From Cerrena zonata (taxonomy: Eukaryota > Basidiomycota > Agaricomycetes > Polyporales > Cerrenaceae): a DNA stretch of 64,000 bases. Below, piece after piece: positions 46,986 through 58,367 of this stretch; position 1 is the first letter of the stretch, and each line of letters begins with the position of its first letter. The stretch spans positions 2,418,001 to 2,482,000 of the forward strand of contig JASBNA010000002.1 of assembly GCA_038087015.1 (NCBI GenBank), written 5' to 3'. A program made the position numbers and the translations under genes. A model generated the notes under the pieces. That model did not search any database and was not told the origin of the DNA. It worked only from the letters and a program-made list of their open reading frames with translations.

Positions 46986-48967
46986 TCAAGGCCAGTATTC
47001 TCTATATGGGTTGAAACGTCGTTGGTGGTACATCCTTTCTTCGGACAACTTCTGCATCTCTCCAACGAGAATAGGTATTTTGATAATACGCACTTTATCC
47101 CCTGGTAGGATACTAAATAAACGACGGTCAATAGCAGACCTCTCGCCCTTTTCATCCGGAAAGCCAAAACTCCATAGCCACCTAGTCTTCAGCTGGCCAC
47201 GCGACCAATCACCGGACGGGTACCATGCAAACTCTTTGAGCAATGGACACGCCGATCCGAATTGCCACGCAAGAGCTTCCATCTTGGAATGATGTCGCCT
47301 ACGCCAGAAATGCAGCAATATGAAGATGTCTCTCGTCGCCATCAGGTGCTTATCCGAGGGCGCGATGTTGAACATTCTACAGATCTCGTCCAGAATGTTG
47401 TTTACCACCTCAAGCCTCGCTTCTTCGGTTTGAGGATATTCAAGCTTGCCGAGAGATGCAAGGTAGCTTAGTGCGGGGTAAAGATCGCATGGGACTTGCA
47501 AGTCCTTGCCCATGATGCTACTGGCCCAGCAATCATTGATGGGGACTACTTCGTCCAGAAAAGGCATTGAACTTGATACATCCTGGCCGTGCCAAGTCGT
47601 TTTCCTTGTTTATGTACATTGACAGATGGAAGGAACGTAAGTTAGGCCACGATTTTAGCCAACTTGCTATCATGCCCTAATTAATTTGTCCTCAATACAG
47701 GTATATTTGTGGAACGATCGTAGCTAAGTTTGCTCACCATTAAGGTCGAAAAAGAGGGTATCTCGGTATGTTCATTAGATTGTTTCAGCCAGAGTCGAAG
47801 AGTTTCCACTTTGGAGAAGACACGTTCTTTACCCATGAGCAGGAACGGTCTTATATTCGCGAAGGAAAGCATAGGATCGCCATTCGGGTTTATTTGTTTG
47901 AGAGCGAGGGAGGTGGCGAGATAGCGAGTTTCACCAGCATCACGACTCGCCGCTGCGTCGGCAACGCGAGTGAACCCAAACTCACAAATGGGTATATGGT
48001 CGTGGTGCGGTTCGTAGCCATGAGGATAACTTTCCACAGGCTCCAACGAATCAGAATCCCATTCTACAACAATTCCTTCGATGAGTTTGATGATACCCCT
48101 GGTGGACAAGTCGAGATTGGGGTTTATAGATGAGACGTTCACCTCTAGGAGGGTTGGGTGCCGCTGTATGAACTTATAGATATCGTCAAAAGGACCGACT
48201 GTCATAAGCACGGCGAAAGATCGAAGACAGGGAAAGGTGACCCTGCGGGCCATCTGAGTAAACCATCCAATCTCATCAGGGTAGTCCGGTATATTGTATC
48301 CTAGACATTCTTCATCAATGTAGAGGCCTGTGAGATGGTGATACGACACGACGGGTTCGACGTATGAAATGAAATGGTGCCCCCCTTCCAGAACGACGGC
48401 CAATGTTGACAAAAGTGGCCAATTCGACACGTCTGGGAGTTCTTCCTCACCCACAGACCACCTCACGATTAAGGTCTGGAGATGAGGGTTACCAAGGGCC
48501 TCCAGACTGTCGGAATCCGTCTCAATCCCGGCTATATTCAGTCCCAAGAGATTTTGGAAGCAACAGAGTCCTGTTGTCCTGCGCAGCATATCCAAAGTTA
48601 ATGGAACGGTGTCTTTCCTTCTACATTCTACTGTGGGGGGAGTTAAATGCAAAAAACTATTGATTATATGGTAAGCGATAGAGTAGTCAACAGTGAGAAC
48701 ACCTTACCGGGCTCTAGTTAAAACTACGGGGTCAAGTCTACCACCACAATTTCGAAGCAAGAGTCGGTGGAGATCAGGCCATGAGAGCTCGATGGAATAA
48801 CACATATAGTCAAGCGCAAGATCTCTGAACTTTCTATTCGTTCGTGACATCGCATAAACACTTCGTCCGTAAAGCGGAATAGGTTCCTCCAAACCGAGGA
48901 AATTAAATATCTCATGGATTACTTCGGCAGGAAGAGTCGAGAGAGAGGGCGAAGTTGCAAGTGACAT
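46986..48967 (-). CDS. F-box/LRR-like protein, paralogue 1, with a frame break in exon 3
   Basis: Exons 48967-48708 and 48656-47738 close in frame; exon 3 runs from 47676 to 46986. The N-terminus (LSTLPAEVIHEIFNFLGL... MSRTNRKFRDLAL) is an F-box followed by Leu-rich solenoid-like sequence. It is collinear with the neighbour at 49249-51196 (for example MIASWLKSWPNLRSFHL versus MVANELKCWPSLRSFHL), which fixes the exon borders. Exon 3 is 691 nt, not a multiple of three: the frame of its start (to MYINKEN) and that of its long remainder (from MPFLDEV) differ by one base near an A-rich run at 47596-47612. It may be a decaying copy or carry a one-base assembly insertion. The rest is well conserved to YREYWP at the end. 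Inferred role: substrate receptor of an SCF ubiquitin ligase. Confidence 0.75.
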
Positions 48968-49248
48968 GGTCAGATTGTTAACGTTGGTGACAAGAATATG
49001 GAGGTGACTGTTCAAAGAAATTCACATTGACCCATGCCATAGAGTATAAGGCTTGTTCTTTGTTCGCTGAGTTCGCCACTCCCGCTTCACTTACTTTCTT
49101 ATCGATTGCATCGATGCATATTCTGAGTGGCTCTATGGTACTCAATATGTCAGTGATGTTATGTCATATCACGGTGTGCGCTCTATACCAGTGAAACTTG
49201 ATCATGTCTTCTAACGTACAGGATACTATTTATGAAGTACAGGAATCG

Positions 49249-51196
49249 TTATGGTCCCCAATATGCTTTAGTTGGATTGAACCCAGGTTTCCTATCCCAC
49301 CGTTCCTCTAAAAAGTTCTTCATTTCCCCAACCGTCGTATCCATTCGCGTAAGATCATCCGGGGCATCTGACCTTTCAACCCATTCATGTAAGTCCTCTG
49401 CGACTCGTCCTCCCCGTCCATCTGGTTCACCGAATACCCATGACCACTTATTCCTCATCCTATTTCGATCTACCCAATGGGCATGCGGGTACCATACGAA
49501 TTCTTCGAGAGTCTTGCACTCTGCACCAATATGCCACACGAGAGCAGCCATCTTGTCCCTATGACGTTTATACCAGAAAGTCATCAAAATTGCTGCGTCC
49601 TCCATGTCAAGCTTCTCCATCGGAATGTTAAGCGTCTTGCTGATTTCGGTATAGATGATATGCACCATCTTGCATTTCTGTTCTCTAGTTTGCGGGTAGT
49701 ATGGGAGGTTGGCGAAAGGTGGCAAGTTATCCAATGTTTCGAAGAGATCCAGTAGAGTATATAAGCGTTCACTCCAACATTCGTTCATTGGCATCGCCTC
49801 ATCAAAGAAGGGCAAAAGACCATCTAGAGATTCGGGTAGATCCTCCCAGGTGACTTCCCATGTAAGGAACATCGCGAGATGAAAAGAGCGCAAACTAGGC
49901 CAACATTTTAACTCGTTGGCAACCATCCGCTGTGCGAAATAGATTCCTTGAGCACAAACACATCAAATAAATAGTTGTCATCAACTCACCATTATTGTTG
50001 CGAATGGGCCTCCCGATTCTTCGCAGCGCGTAAATAAGAGTCGAAGTGTTTCCACTTTAGAGAAGACGCGTAGATTGCCCAAACGAAGGAAGTCCTCGAG
50101 AATAATCACATCCCAGTCTTGCATCCCGTCGACAGCTTGCTCTAGGACAAGAGAAGTAGCCAGATAGCGATTTTGGTGATCAATCGTTGTATCAGGAACG
50201 CGAGTAAACGCGAAGGCCCAACAGGGGTGTTCACTACGGGCTTCAGGATCGTCCCGAGGACCATGTGCAGTGCCATCGTCTGACCATATACCCGTTCCTT
50301 CGATAAGCTTTATGATAGCTTCAAAGGAAAGCCAGAGGGAACGACTACCACATGAAATGTTCACATCCAGAATGGATGGATGTCGCTGGATAAAGTCGTA
50401 GATCTGAGCGAAAAGCCCGTAAGTAGAGTGTATTGTGAATGACCGAAGGCGAGGCAATGTGATCTTGTTACACATTTTGGAAAACCATCCGACTCGAAAA
50501 GACCTGTCTCGCTCTCCCTTCAACTCGCAGTGATCCTCGTCAATATAAAGTCTTGTAAGGTTGGAATTTGAAACAGGCTGGAACAATGAGAGATTCCTGT
50601 CCGGGGTTCCAACCATTTCTATTCCTATTGCAAGAGTAGACAGTTGAGGCCACTTCGCCAGATCCGGAAATCCATGTTCCATACGCCACACGACAAGCAG
50701 TGCTTGGAGAGAGACAGAAATACCGAAATTGGCTAAATCCTCGGGCTCAATACAAGTATCGGTGAGGTCGAGGACGGAAAGGTTTGAGAAGTAATGGAAG
50801 CCCTTTGACTCCCGGAGTCTCTTCAAAATGGCAGGTACTAAGTGCTCGTCTGCATCGACACAGGTCAGAGACAAATCGCTGCGGACCACCTTTCAATATC
50901 GTGCCCAATCCATCAAGATACATAGATTCTCACCGCACTTTGTTTGTGATCGTACGATCAATGTCAGTACCGCACTTTCTGCTCGCAAGTTGGTCGACAT
51001 CGGACCAGGAGAGTTCCACAGAGCGGCACAAGTAGTGCAGCGCCAGTTGCCTAAGTCGTCGGTTTGTCTGAGATATAGCATAGATGTTACGTTTTGATAG
51101 TTCGATGTCCTCTTCTAAGCCAAAAAGGTCGAATATCTCGTATATAAGCTCCGGAGGCAGCGTATCGACGGAACGTTGGGAGACTTGGAAAGACAT
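49249..51196 (-). CDS. F-box/LRR-like protein, paralogue 2, intact
   Basis: Three exons, 51196-50939, 50889-49990 and 49929-49249, give 612 residues with all frames closed. The F-box is at residues ~8-50 (VDTLPPELIYEIFDLFGLEED...ISQTNRRLRQLALHYL). Solenoid-like Leu-rich sequence follows, including SVLDLTDTCIEPEDL, LTRLYIDED, PRLRSFTIH and IYDFIQRHPSILDVNI. The same segments occur in the neighbouring paralogue (LTGLYIDEE, IYKFIQRHPTLLEVNV), proving a tandem duplication. No catalytic domain. As for other F-box proteins the likely partner is Skp1, with the C-terminal part choosing the target; this is inferred. The intact copy is the one next to the mating-type flank. Confidence 0.8.
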
Positions 51197-51796
51197 TGTA
51201 AAGCCTGGCTATCGTCGATATTGAGGGATGAGCTAGACAAGATTCGGAGGGGTGGCACATATGATTATATACGGACGAAGTACAACAACTCCATAATGGT
51301 GGACGTATATTACAAGCATGCCAGTGATGATCGATGGCTGCTAGGTAGCGGGAGTTCCCAAAGTCGACTATGTTGTCTAGCAGCGTGTTCCACCGAAGAG
51401 CCTGGTGTTAACCTGATCAAGAACAACGACTTAGCGTCACGGATATACGGGGCCTGTTACTGTAGTCTCAGCGCTCAGCGCTGCCTCTATACCCGATAAG
51501 ATGGTTGCTCCATTACGATGTACATCGCCCAATAAAGGTTTTGAGAGACCCGAGTTCAGATGCAACACCTAGCTGACTCAGTGACTGTGGGCTGAGAATC
51601 GATCAGTTGGCATGCAACCCTTGCAACACCGTGACGTTGAAGGAGTTTGATCGACACACTTGGTGCCCGAGTCTATGCTCGATCAATCACCAAGCGGCAA
51701 TACCCGAGATCGCCGTTGTCCATAGTACTATTCAGGGATCATTGCATACAACCTGTTCATACCCAACTACTAAGCTTACCACCACCACCCTTCGCC
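51197..51796. promoter_or_regulatory. Divergent intergenic region, F-box / beta-fg
   Basis: This 600 bp stretch between two divergent starts should contain both promoters. Its end is CA- and C-rich (CTTACCACCACCACCC just before the beta-fg start). No coding exon is accepted; the open frame 51176-51499 is unsupported. Confidence 0.4.
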
Positions 51797-52793
51797 ATGG
51801 TATGGTCTTTTCAGCCTTTGTAGGTCTCTTTATACTGATCTATACTCATCGTCACTGTTAGGACAACTTCATCAACCTCGCAAAGCAAGGAATGCAGGCC
51901 TATTCCGAGCATTCAGGTTCCAACCGTGCGTTTCTGTTATCATGATTGTTTAGCAATAATACCGATATTCCCACTTGCAGAGGATGTATCCAAGACCGGA
52001 GGACACGAGTACAACTCGCCTCACCATTCGCAACAAGGATCTGGCGGAGGCCGCCCTGAGTGTGCGTAATCTCAAGATCAACTCCGCTCGCGTAGAGTGC
52101 CACTGTATTGTTCTAATTCACATCGCTACTTAGTTGATGACGATGAGGTCGTCAACACGGCATCCAGGGCAGGCTCTGGTGAGAGCTCTATGTTTTCCCA
52201 AGCCCTTGGGTTCCTCAAACAGAACCAGGTAGGTAATCTATTAATCGAGGCGTGTCCTGGTTCTCAACACGGATTAGTTACATAGGGAGAACATGACCGA
52301 CCGATCGATGAGGATCATGTCGTAAAGGCTCATCAACAGGCCTATGAGAAGGGAGATGCTTCTGGTCTTTCTGCTAGTTCTCTCGGCGGTGCCGCTGCCC
52401 TCCAGGTGCGCACTCTGATAGAACCGCGTTGTGAATCAATGCCCAATCCATGTGACATTGTAGGTGCTGAAACAATTCACCTCCGGTGGATCTGGTGGAT
52501 CTGGCTCTTCTAGCGGAGGGGGCTCCAAGTCCCAGCTAATCAGTCTCGCAATGGCCGAGGCAACTAAATTGTTCGACAAGTCTGGTGGTGCGGCCTCCGG
52601 AAATAAACAGGACGCGGTCAATGGTGCCGCCATGACAGTTATGAAACTCTTGGTCCAGTCCAAATTCAGCGGTGCCACAGGTGGGAGCAACAGTGGCGGT
52701 TTGGGCGGTCTCATGAGCCTGGTGAGACCAAAAATTTCCACGTGCTTGATGTACCACTAAACTGTATACGAACAGGCTAACAAGTTCCTCTGA
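51797..52793 (+). CDS. beta-fg: Beta-flanking protein (DUF7721 type), MAT-HD flank
   Basis: Seven exons: 51797-51799 (ATG only), 51862-51925, 51981-52061, 52134-52228, 52286-52405, 52464-52721 and 52776-52793; 212 residues, all frames closed. The product begins MDNFINLAKQGMQAYSE, has a Gly/Ser/His-rich linker and a FDDDEVVNTAS segment, then FSQALGFLKQNQ, HVVKAHQQAYEKGDAS, a Gly/Ser tract, and LISLAMAEATKLFDK ending LGGLMSLANKFL. This is the pattern of the fungal 'beta-flanking' protein that borders the A mating-type locus of many mushrooms. Function is unknown. It is convergent with HD1, 911 bp away. Confidence 0.85.
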
Positions 52794-53704
52794 GTCATAC
52801 GACAAGAGAAAGCGCTCTGGAGATGGACTGTGTATAGTAGACAATGAGAAACTTGACTTTGGGAGAATGTGCTTAAACAATGCTGAATGTGGGCCGTGCA
52901 CACAACATTATGTGCTTGTATTTATGAATGTTTTGATCCGCAGTGGTTTTGGTACCATTCAAGTGTACCTGTGTGACTCAATAATGGGAATATCTGGACA
53001 CGGTTGAAAATGGTGCTGCGACTAGGTTCTTTGAAACGACTCGGATTGTAACAAGTGGAGAAAGACATTGACGGTTTATTACAGCGCTGTGCTTGGGTCG
53101 GATGTCTGTCGCTGTACAATACCACACGTTCTACAATTCCTACTTAAATGCCTCGCCCCAATGAATGTATTTCGTTTATTTCATTAAGCTACATTCATCA
53201 CAGATGTGTCAGTAAATAATAAGGACAAACAGAGGGAGAGGGTGTTTAGACTTACGCTGCAAAGCGCTGTATGTATGTATACCTGGCAGAACGGTAGTTA
53301 ACTTTCGTCAGTCGCTAGCGCTCGAGAGGTAGTTCGATTCAAATCCATGAAATACTTAGATCAAATAGAAGGAGGACTGGGAGCCTGCAAATTCCGAGGC
53401 AAGAACAGTGTAACGTTCGAGTCATCCTTCTTCTTGTACAGCAAGCTGGTGCGAGTGATGGAATTGATGAAAGAAATAGAAGATGCGACGTAAACAATAC
53501 AAGACAAGCAACAAAGCAATAATATCGATTAGTACAAATACTTGAAGTGTGTAGGAAAGCAATTGGCGGACAAGTTGTCATCGGGACGCCGGGTATAACG
53601 CGAGAGGTATATGGATTGGACTTAATAGTAATGACCAATGTCATAAATGAGTACAGTTCTCAGGATGATAGACTGTTCACTTACACATCATAGAGAAAAC
53701 TGGC
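52794..53704. other. Gene-free stretch between beta-fg and HD1, 911 bp
   Basis: This is a convergent 3'/3' spacer. Nothing coding is recognised; the open frame 53339-53644 (minus) is Cys/Ser/Leu-rich and unsupported. In mushrooms this kind of spacer often shows high polymorphism with the HD alleles, which cannot be seen from one sequence. Confidence 0.4.
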
Positions 53705-55621
53705 CTATAGGGTTAATAATGTTGGGAATATTGGATAGGATGGGTCGAAACGAATTGTTCCCAATGCGGGGTCAACTTCGGTGAGAGGGAAACTATACGC
53801 AGCGGAGTTCTTCCCCGTGGTCTTGTCACGAAGGATTTCATCTAATATCGAGAAAGTTTCCTCTGGCTGGTGAGTCGGGAAAGAGAAATTCATAGCGCTT
53901 GTGGGATCGATGTTCGGGAGATTCAAACATTGGGTTGAATCAGATGGCTCGAGGTTAGACGTAGGTGTTATCGTGGGGGTTCTTGGTGGGGACAGTGTTA
54001 ATATAGACGAAGTGTCTGACGAATTATCCGACAGACACGTGGAGAAATCGAACAAGTCGTTCTCTGGGGTGAGGGATGAGAGAAACTGTGCGAGACTTTC
54101 ATTTGTTGCCGACACGTCGACCGGTTCCATCGCCAAAGTTAGGTCAGCAAAGGGGAGTATCTCATTAAACGTTTGTGGCTAGAAAACAAGTGAGCACACA
54201 GATAACTTAGGGCAGATACTGAGATCACACATACATAAACAGGTGCTGGTGGCGGGAGTGGTATGTTGCTTTGTGGTGCCATGGTTTCAGGTGTGACAAC
54301 CGGAGAAGTTGACGTTGGCCCATTTTCAGGGATGAGACTGGCATAAAACGAAGCTGTCCTTTTTGTTAGACCCAGTTCACAATCTTGCAATCACAAGGAC
54401 TCACATAATGAAGCGATTTGTTCATCGCTGGCAGGGGTGTCGGGATCTATGGGGATGATGGAGATCGGTCCTGGGTCTGCCTCGTCGGGTAATAGAGAAG
54501 ATACAGTAGGAGTAAACATATCCCTCCAGAACATATTGAGACCCCCTGGTTCCGATGTGCGTGGAAGCGGATCAGACACCGCCTGTCTACGTGGGCCACC
54601 AGGGAGTAGTCTAGGTTTCTTGCGAATCTCTTCGGTATCAGCGTCAGAGAGCCGACGCTTGCGAGGATGGGATCGAATGGATGGCAATGAGAAAGCTCGA
54701 GAATTATTTGTGTTATGGGACCTGTAATGCTACTGTGAGTACATGTTAATGGTTTTCCGGACCGTGTTCAACATACGATTCGTGGGTCCTAAGTGCTGAT
54801 GCCGCATGCAGAGCAGACAAGGAAGTATTCGGGCTTGAAGAAGTCTGAATACGCCCAGCTGAAGAACCTTTGTTTGATGGGATGGGTAAAAAAGGAGACC
54901 ATCTCGTGTTGTCACTATAGGACACTCCAACCGCAGAATAGAGACATTCTGCGGTACCCTTGAGCGATAAGATGTCGACTTCGATCTCCAACGGGATTTG
55001 GCGTGAAGTTCCTTGTTCTAATAATACCTGCGCGGCAGCTTCGACCGCAAGAGATCGAGAGCCTTGGAAATGCTTTCTGGAGAAGTCGACCCACCCAATG
55101 CTACGGCGTGCCGCTTTGAACCAGTCATGAACTTGACGGGTCGACAAGCCAGAACGAGAAGCGAGGTCGTGTTTCACGTGAGAAGTGGGATAGGGATTAT
55201 GTATATTTTCCATTAACCATTGGTATGCTGCTGGGATATATGATGGGGGACAGATGCGTTCACCATCAGCATGAACATGCTTTTCGGAGATAGACTTCGA
55301 CGATGGAACGACGGCGACTGCATCGCTTAAAGTAAGACGTGCCAGCGCGTCTTTGACGTCAAAAACCATGGCCTCTACGGTTTCAGCACAGATGTGGAGA
55401 GAGTCAACATATGTTGCAATCAAAGTAGCAGAGTTGTAGGCAAGTTGTGCAACATCCTGTTCCAACCATCCTTCTTGGACCCCACGTGTGACCCACGCAA
55501 CCAGGGTATTCCAATGTTGGTCAAATGCGACAAGGCTGCGATCGTCGTGTAAGAGAGAAGAGATAAAGAGATCCTGGACAGCAGATAACTGGTTGCGAAG
55601 GTTGGCAGAGTCTTCGTGCAT
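53705..55621 (-). CDS. HD1 mating-type homeodomain transcription factor
   Basis: Four exons, 55621-54777, 54721-54405, 54353-54235 and 54178-53705, give 584 residues. Residues 1 to ~110 form the variable N-terminal region expected to carry dimerisation and allele specificity (start MHEDSANLRNQLSAVQDLF). The TALE-type homeodomain lies at about 120-180, with WLMENIHNPYPTSHVKHDLA and RQVHDWFKAARRSIGW. The usual WFxNxR reads WFKAAR, so the near-invariant Asn51 is Ala. The conserved HD1 segment FSRKHFQGSRSLAV follows. A basic nuclear signal (HPRKRRLSD...RKKPRLL) and a long Ser/Thr/Pro- and acid-rich C-terminus, a plausible activation region, complete it. An upstream in-frame ATG would add 64 residues that do not look like HD1. 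It is divergent from HD2. Confidence 0.92.
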
Positions 55622-56155
55622 TGTCGGTCGGTGGGGGATGGCGATTGCTAGTGGGAGACCGATAATCCAAGCTTGGATATATAACTCCCAACAACCGTGC
55701 GAAGCGTGTCCGGTGGTGAGCGGCCCGCAGGGCTGTGTGCGAAAAAGGACAATGGAAAGTGATTCTCGGCAATCACCGGACTCAAACCAGGCCAAACATG
55801 TTTGTGTTGCCACGAAGCCGAAGTCCGGTTTTTGGTGTACCCCAAGTTCGACTTGAGTCGACTCTAACCTTAACGCGTTAACGAGGTATACCGAGATACC
55901 TAGTTATGTATTCACGCAATGATAGCAGATATCCGCTTTTGCGAAAGTTGGATTAAAGTGAAGGACTTGTCCGACGCGGAGGAGGCACTAGAAAGTAGTC
56001 GAAGCGCCAACTCAATGGTAGCGCTACCTCTAAGTCCTATTGTTCGTATCGTTGAATCAACCCGAGACAGAAACATTTCCCACGTTGGCAGACTTTTGAA
56101 GTCAAGCCACATAGCATACCCAAAAGCACACCCTCTCTCCCCGCTTCCCCAAAGC
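55622..56155. promoter_or_regulatory. Shared HD1/HD2 promoter
   Basis: This 534 bp stretch separates the divergent HD1 and HD2 starts and must contain both promoters. The HD2 frame is open upstream to 55919 and the HD1 frame to 55813, but both upstream extensions lack family features. In other mushrooms an active HD1-HD2 dimer represses or controls these promoters; I could not identify the site by eye. Confidence 0.6.
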
Positions 56156-57874
56156 ATGTCTCAGCGATTGGACATTCAACAACGGATCGTTGACCGCTCC
56201 CATGAGTTCCTCCGTCGTATTAATGCTGCCATGCCCTACCAACCGGCTCGTTCATCAACAAAACAGCTACCAGTTACTCCTTTGCCTTACCCTTCCCCTA
56301 TCTCGGCAGCGATATTAAAGGCGGGAGCATCCTCAACCTTCGCCGACCTTGCGTCTAGTGCTTATCTTCGAGATGCATTCATTCTCAAGCGTGAATGTGA
56401 GCGGCATATTCAACACGTATCTCATGTTTGGGTCGAAACGTCGGATACAAATCAAGAGACATCTACACAGCTCACGCTGATATATAACATCTTCGTCTCA
56501 TATTATCGGCAAACTTTGAACGATATGGTGGAACGAGTTCTTTCGCTCGTGCGTACTCGTCTGCAAGCACCAGGGGACAAAAAAGAAAGGCGGGATACGT
56601 TCAATAAGGTATAAGTCCTCTTCGTCGAGTTAGTTCAGTTCTAACTGTTAGCAGGGCGCGATACCTATGCTAGAGAGCTTCTATTCCCAAAATCCATTCC
56701 CCTCCTCCGCTGAAAAACGCAGGTTGGCACAACAAACAAAGCTGACGCTAGATCAGATTCGTGTTTGGGTACGTTGTCCCCGCAGATCGCACCGTTTCAC
56801 ACTTCTTATTCTTTGTCCCGTAGTTTCAGAACCGTCGTGCCCGAGCAAAAAGGGCAGGTCAACCTCCAACAAGGACACTACAGACATCTAACTTCATATT
56901 GTGTCAACGTATACCTTCTGGTCTCGAAGTAGAAATCGACCGCCTTCTCGATAGCGAGATCAAGAAAGCTAACTCCAGACAAGTCCAAGTAAGTATCAGG
57001 TTTACTGGTTCTGTATTATATTCTGACTCACCGAGATTAGCTCAAGACAAGCGACGACAACGCCACGTCTGCCACGAAACTACGACAGTCAAACGTTCTT
57101 TGGCCCCTGGACGCGCCCGCGCATGCGTTTCCCACTCCATATCATCCTCCCTGCGAAGGCCCATTTGCGGTCAAGGAATCTCTAACGAACTTCGACTTGC
57201 CGTGGATTCGTGAAACTCAACATCTCAGGCGGATTATCGATCACACTGTTCCAGACCTGGGTGAGCTAGTGGATGCCTTTTCAGGGCTGTTCATCAGCGA
57301 TTCTTCCAGTGCTGGCCAGCGCTCAACATCACCTGAGTCTGATATCTCTTACGTACCTTCGATATGGGTTCCAAAGAAATCGAGCATACTACCCCCTGTC
57401 ATTTCATCACATTTCACTAGTGATTTAAAACCACGACCTAAACGGAAACTTTCTGCAAAAACCAATCTCCGCGTAGTCAATGCTGGAACCTCTGTATCGA
57501 AATCGAACGATAGCTCACCTCGCACTATGCCATATCCCCGTACCAAACCACGACCACTTCCCAGACGCATTCCCCAATCACAACCTCAGCTCATCGATTG
57601 TCATCGCTCGCTCCCTCACTCACGTCCCTCGCGTTCTCCATCAGCATCTTCCTTTGCCTCGGACGACTCGTTCTCATCATATGCCAGTTCATCCGATTCG
57701 GAACTCGGTACCCCACCTCCGATTTCAATAAACCTTCCAATGTATTCCTCAGAGAAAGAATTACCAGCATCTTACATTTCTCCTATCAGCTCCCTCAAAC
57801 TCCCTCAAGCTTTATCGAAATTCCCTGTCAATCCTCGTTCATACACTTTCCGCACTACTATCGCACCTTCATAA
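56156..57874 (+). CDS. HD2 mating-type homeodomain transcription factor
   Basis: Four exons, 56156-56608, 56655-56768, 56824-56988 and 57041-57874, give 521 residues with closed frames. The N-terminal ~150 residues (from MSQRLDIQQRIVDRSHEF) form the variable dimerisation and specificity region. The homeodomain spans exons 2 and 3: GAIPMLESFYSQNPFPSSAE, LTLDQIRVW|FQNRRARAKR, with an intron exactly between Trp48 and Phe49 and with Asn51 present. The C-terminus is Pro/Ser-rich with basic patches (KPRPKRKLSAK, PRTKPRPLPRR) that can serve as nuclear signals. By analogy with Coprinopsis and Schizophyllum, HD2 supplies the essential DNA-binding domain of the HD1-HD2 heterodimer formed after mating. 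It is convergent with MIP. Confidence 0.93.
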
Positions 57875-58367
57875 TCTTGCTCTATCAACATCATCTTCTC
57901 TCGCTTTCTATGTGTTTCTATGCCTTGGCTTGTTCCGTTATGTGTATCCCTTTTGCTATGATTCCGCCATGCTTTCGTTGTCATTCTCGCTTTGCTTCGT
58001 TTTCGTGTTGTGTCTTATCTTTATTCACCTATGTATCGTCGTATTAAGAAAGCAGTAACAACTCTGTAGTTTACTCTTGCAACACTTTGCAATTAATTTC
58101 ATGGAATATTCCGGTGTGTATCAGTGGCGACTCAAGATGTCTAAAGACATAAATAAAGTGTACTCACGAAGGGTAGCGTGCTGGATGTTCGCATAACACA
58201 AGTCCCGTTGAACTTCAGCTGCATATATATATATTTAACGAGCGTGCGTGCGTGGTTGCGAAATATTAGGTGTCACAAAAGTTACCGTAATACCTCATAG
58301 TAACTTACACCCACTGATCATATGAGGTAGAAGTAATTGATATTCATTCTGAGTCTAGAAATAATAC
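57875..58367. other. Convergent spacer HD2 / MIP, 493 bp
   Basis: This contains both 3' UTRs; a short (TA)n run is at about 58225. No coding content is accepted, although a plus-strand frame overlapping the HD2 end stays open to 58047. Confidence 0.4.

Noticed and set aside
53310..53360. AGTTCGATTCAAATCC, resembling a tRNA T arm
   Set aside because: Flanking sequence does not fold into a cloverleaf and no anticodon stem is present.
55622..55813. 64-residue N-terminal extension of HD1
   Set aside because: In frame and has an ATG, but the sequence lacks HD1 features and would run into the shared promoter; the start at 55621 matches the family better.
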